Part shown: one piece after another, positions 61,437 to 64,000 of the stretch
How the letters are laid out: each line of letters starts with the position of its first letter
How positions within the stretch are numbered: the stretch's first letter is position 1
Origin: an uncultured Acetatifactor sp.
GTDB taxonomy: Bacteria > Bacillota > Clostridia > Lachnospirales > Lachnospiraceae
DNA length: 64,000 nt
Reading direction: 5' to 3'
Assembly: GCA_947581865.1 (NCBI GenBank)
Contig: CANPWA010000008.1
Coordinates: 49,467-113,466, forward strand
The notes under the pieces: model-generated
Seen by the model: only the letters and a program-made list of their open reading frames with translations
Told to the model about the DNA's origin: nothing
Databases searched by the model: none
Made by a program: the position numbers and the translations under genes

Positions 61437-62828
61437 CTATGCCAGCCCTTTGACATATTCCTTAAACTGCTGCCCCCTCACTTCGTAGTTGGCAAACATT
61501 CCCCAGCTGGCGCACGCCGGGGATAACAGCACCGCGTCGCCGCTCTCGGCAAGCCCGGTACAAAGCCGCAGACACTCTTCATAGGTGTCCGCAAACCGGA
61601 TCCTGTCCGGGGCAAAACCGTGCTTTCTGGCGCACGCCGCGATCTTCTCCCGTGTCTGTCCGATGAGTACCAGATATTTCACCTTGCCGTCAAATTTCTC
61701 AACCCATTCGTCATATTCACTGCCCTTGTCATACCCGCCGCCGATCAGGACCGTGGGCTTTGTCATCGCCATGATGCCCTGTATCGCCGCATCGGGATTG
61801 GTTCCCTTGGAATCATTGTAATAGTCCACGCCCCCCTTGGTGGCGACAAACTCAATGCGATGCTCCACGGCACGAAAATCCTTTACAACCCTCAGAATGG
61901 TATCCATGGGGACACCCATTCCCTCGGCGATGGCGATGGCTGCCATCACATTCTCCACATTACAGATCCCCACCAGCCTCATATCCCGATGGATATCCAG
62001 AATCTCCGTGGTCTCACCGTCCGCTCTCCTGACGATCTTATCCCCCTTAAGGTAATAACCGCTTTCCAGTTCCCTCCTCGAGGAGAACAAAACCGGACGT
62101 GCCGGGCATCTTGCGGCAAAATCTGCCGTGTATTCGTTTTCCGCGTTGAGCACACAGATATTGTCTTTGTTCTGCCTGCGGGCGATGGCTTCCTTTGCCG
62201 CCACATACGCCTCCATGGTATGATGCCTGTTGAGGTGATCCGGCGTAATGTTCAGGATGGCGGAGACTTTCGGTGCAAAGGTATGTACCGTCTCCAGCTG
62301 GAAGGAACTGATCTCTCCCACGGTCACCGTGTCCGGAGTGGTCTTAGGAGCCTCCAGCGTATAAGGGTTTCCGATGTTGCCCACCACAAACACTTTATCC
62401 GCTCCCAGATGAGCCTTCAGGATCTCGCCCACAAGAGTGGTCGTGGTCGTCTTGCCGTTGGTTCCGGTGATCGCCGCCACTCTTCCCTGTTCCGCCAAAA
62501 ATCCCAGCTCGATCTCTCCCAGAATAGGGATCTGTCTGTCACGCAGTCTGTTGACCAGAGGAATGTCCGTGGGAACGCCGGGGCTTAAGACCACAGCCTC
62601 CACCTGTTTTTCCAGCTCCGGGGGCAATTCGCCCGCAACACAGCAGACAGGCGGCTGCGCCTGATCCCCGAGATTTCCCTGAAGTTTTCCCTGCATCTCC
62701 GCCGTGGTCAGCCTGTCGTTGCTGTCATAGAGAATGACATCCGCCCCAAAGCGGTTCAAAAGGCTTACTGCCCCCACCCCGCTGATGCCCGAGCCGATCA
62801 CCAGTGTCTTCACACCTGTAAAATTCAT
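61437..62828 (-). CDS. murD: UDP-N-acetylmuramoylalanine--D-glutamate ligase
   Basis: 463 residues. N-terminal VIGSGISGVGAVSLLNRFGAD, ATP loop ITGTNGKTTTTTLVGEIL near 122, NITPDHLNRH, and the C-terminal Mur ligase domain with YNDSKGTNPDAAIQGI. It adds D-Glu to UDP-MurNAc-L-Ala. The ATG at 62828 has GGAGGG seven bases upstream; the frame extends 15 codons further without a site. Confidence 0.97.
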   Translation of the reverse strand: MNFTGVKTLVIGSGISGVGAVSLLNRFGADVILYDSNDRLTTAEMQGKLQGNLGDQAQPPVCCVAGELPPELEKQVEAVVLSPGVPTDIPLVNRLRDRQIPILGEIELGFLAEQGRVAAITGTNGKTTTTTLVGEILKAHLGADKVFVVGNIGNPYTLEAPKTTPDTVTVGEISSFQLETVHTFAPKVSAILNITPDHLNRHHTMEAYVAAKEAIARRQNKDNICVLNAENEYTADFAARCPARPVLFSSRRELESGYYLKGDKIVRRADGETTEILDIHRDMRLVGICNVENVMAAIAIAEGMGVPMDTILRVVKDFRAVEHRIEFVATKGGVDYYNDSKGTNPDAAIQGIMAMTKPTVLIGGGYDKGSEYDEWVEKFDGKVKYLVLIGQTREKIAACARKHGFAPDRIRFADTYEECLRLCTGLAESGDAVLLSPACASWGMFANYEVRGQQFKEYVKGLA

Positions 62829-62889
62829 AATGCTCCCTCCTGCATACCGCGAAATTTCTCCGCAATACCGCATCCATGATCCCTTTGTA

Positions 62890-63855
62890 CTATAAACATA
62901 AAAGCGCCACCAGACACATGATCGCGGTCAGGATCGTGAACAGTGCCACGATCGCCGTCTCCGACCAGCCGCTCAGTTCAAAATGATGGTGCAGCGGCGC
63001 CATCTTAAACAACCTTTTCCCTCCCGATGCCTTGAAATAAAGCACCTGCAGGATCACACTGCCGGTCTCCACCAGATAGACCAGCCCCACGATCGCTATG
63101 TAGAGCGGCATGCGCAGCAAATATCCGCACGCCGCAACAAAACCGCCCAGGGCAAGAGAGCCGGTGTCTCCCATGAACACTGCCGCCGGATGGGCATTAA
63201 ACAATAAAAATCCCATGAGCGCACCGACCACCGCACAGGTTGCCGGGGCGATCCCGCTCTGTCTGCCGATAGCCGCCACCGTGAAGAAGACGGCGACGAT
63301 CACCGTAACGCTCCCCGCCAGCCCGTCCAGCCCGTCTGTGAGATTGATGCCGTTTACCGTGCCCAGCACGATAAAAAAAAGTATGAACAGATTCCATCCT
63401 CCCAGATCCAGCCATACGCCGTTAAACCCGGGCAGTTCCATGGCAAGAGGAATATCTGTGTAATGGGTCAGATAATAGGCAAAAATACCCGTCACCAGCA
63501 TCTGCAGCGCCAGCTTCTGCCACGCCCGCAGCCCCATGGAGCGTCTGCATACGACCTTGATGTAGTCATCGATAAAACCCACCATGCCAAAACCCACCGT
63601 CATGAACAGCACCGGCATGATCTCCGGATCGTCGTTCACAAAGTACAGAGACACCAGCACGGTGCCCGCCAGGATCAGGATCCCGCCCATGGTAGGAGTG
63701 CCGTCCTTTTTCAAATGTGTGGCAGGGCCGTCGTCCCGCACAGTCTGCCCGCACTTTAACCGCTTCAGAAAAGGGATGATAAAAGGTCCCCCCGCAGCGG
63801 TGATCAAAAACGCCCCAAGGACAGCCCAGACAAGACTCACAATCGTTTCTCTCAT
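62890..63855 (-). CDS. mraY: phospho-N-acetylmuramoyl-pentapeptide transferase
   Basis: 321 residues, ten membrane helices. Motifs KKDGTPTMGGILIL, FGMVGFIDDYIKV, NLTDGLDGLAG and the C-terminal PLHHHFELSGWSE. It makes lipid I from UDP-MurNAc-pentapeptide and undecaprenyl phosphate. A TATAAT lies right before the start without a good -35, so transcription likely comes from genes beyond the right edge as well. The last 145 bases of the window hold no gene that I can see. Confidence 0.97.
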   Translation of the reverse strand: MRETIVSLVWAVLGAFLITAAGGPFIIPFLKRLKCGQTVRDDGPATHLKKDGTPTMGGILILAGTVLVSLYFVNDDPEIMPVLFMTVGFGMVGFIDDYIKVVCRRSMGLRAWQKLALQMLVTGIFAYYLTHYTDIPLAMELPGFNGVWLDLGGWNLFILFFIVLGTVNGINLTDGLDGLAGSVTVIVAVFFTVAAIGRQSGIAPATCAVVGALMGFLLFNAHPAAVFMGDTGSLALGGFVAACGYLLRMPLYIAIVGLVYLVETGSVILQVLYFKASGGKRLFKMAPLHHHFELSGWSETAIVALFTILTAIMCLVALLCL

Positions 63856-64000
63856 TGATTATACCCCATTATTCCCAAATACGGAAGAATATTTTCAAAA
63901 AGCTGACGCACGATGGGAGCGGACGTTACTTTTCACACCGTAGCCAGTTCAAAGTAAAGACATATCTACAAAATTGAGTCTGATTACTCCCTGAAAGTAC

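Noticed and set aside
1..64000. CRISPR arrays, tRNA or rRNA genes
   Set aside because: None recognised by eye on either strand; small tRNAs could be missed without a covariance search.

Overview
The window looks like chromosome of a spore-forming Firmicute, most likely a Lachnospiraceae (Clostridia) of moderate GC. The reasons are a full sporulation set (sigE, sigG, sigK, spoIIGA, spoIIP, gpr), a Gram-positive division/wall cluster, a glycolytic run with a PPi-type phosphofructokinase, and the general protein character. No rRNA, tRNA or CRISPR array was seen.

Layout, left to right. (1) 1-5650, all on the minus strand: an operon of unknown purpose. In transcription order it encodes an HExxH protein, a two-domain endolysin (amidase plus lysozyme), two DUF2589-type proteins, two small unknowns, a STAS anti-anti-sigma protein and a GNAT-like protein cut by the window edge. 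(2) 5742-5926: a 185-bp segment bounded by perfect 16-bp inverted repeats. It carries a strong promoter that now points away from that operon, next to a tyrosine recombinase (5972-6793). I read this as an invertible ON/OFF promoter in the OFF state. (3) 6879-31952: core genes sigK, hemW, lepA, a Y-family polymerase with its YolD-like partner, spoIIP, gpr, rpsT, gap-pgk-tpiA-pfk, a glycerol-1-phosphate dehydrogenase, mnmA-nifU-nifS, a SpoVB-like flippase, nrdR, ylmC and sigG. (4) 32000-53242: a surface polysaccharide operon on the minus strand. It has an SF2 helicase, an initiating sugar transferase, the complete GDP-heptose pathway (gmhA, hddA, and a fused hddC-gmhB), a GMD-like dehydratase, six further glycosyltransferases, an EpsG-like polymerase, a Wzx-like flippase and four acyltransferases. 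(5) 53284-54642: an integrase flanked by perfect 27-bp inverted copies of what looks like its own core site. A strong outward promoter inside would face the polysaccharide operon only after inversion. (6) 54709-63855: sigE-spoIIGA, ftsZ, ftsQ, murA, ftsW, murD, mraY.

The theme is stacked phase variation. Two separate recombinase-linked invertible promoters appear to gate two operons, and both face the OFF way in this sequence. Inside the polysaccharide operon every acyltransferase gene has a run of exactly seven G on its coding strand, as does one glycosyltransferase. Three of the four acyltransferases are out of frame at that run, and one added G repairs each. A 16-bp tandem repeat sits where two acyltransferase genes overlap. 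The polysaccharide island separates sigE from sigG, which are neighbours in Bacillus and many clostridia. Gene family names come from reading the proteins. The inversions, the ON/OFF states and the function of the endolysin/DUF2589 operon are inference.
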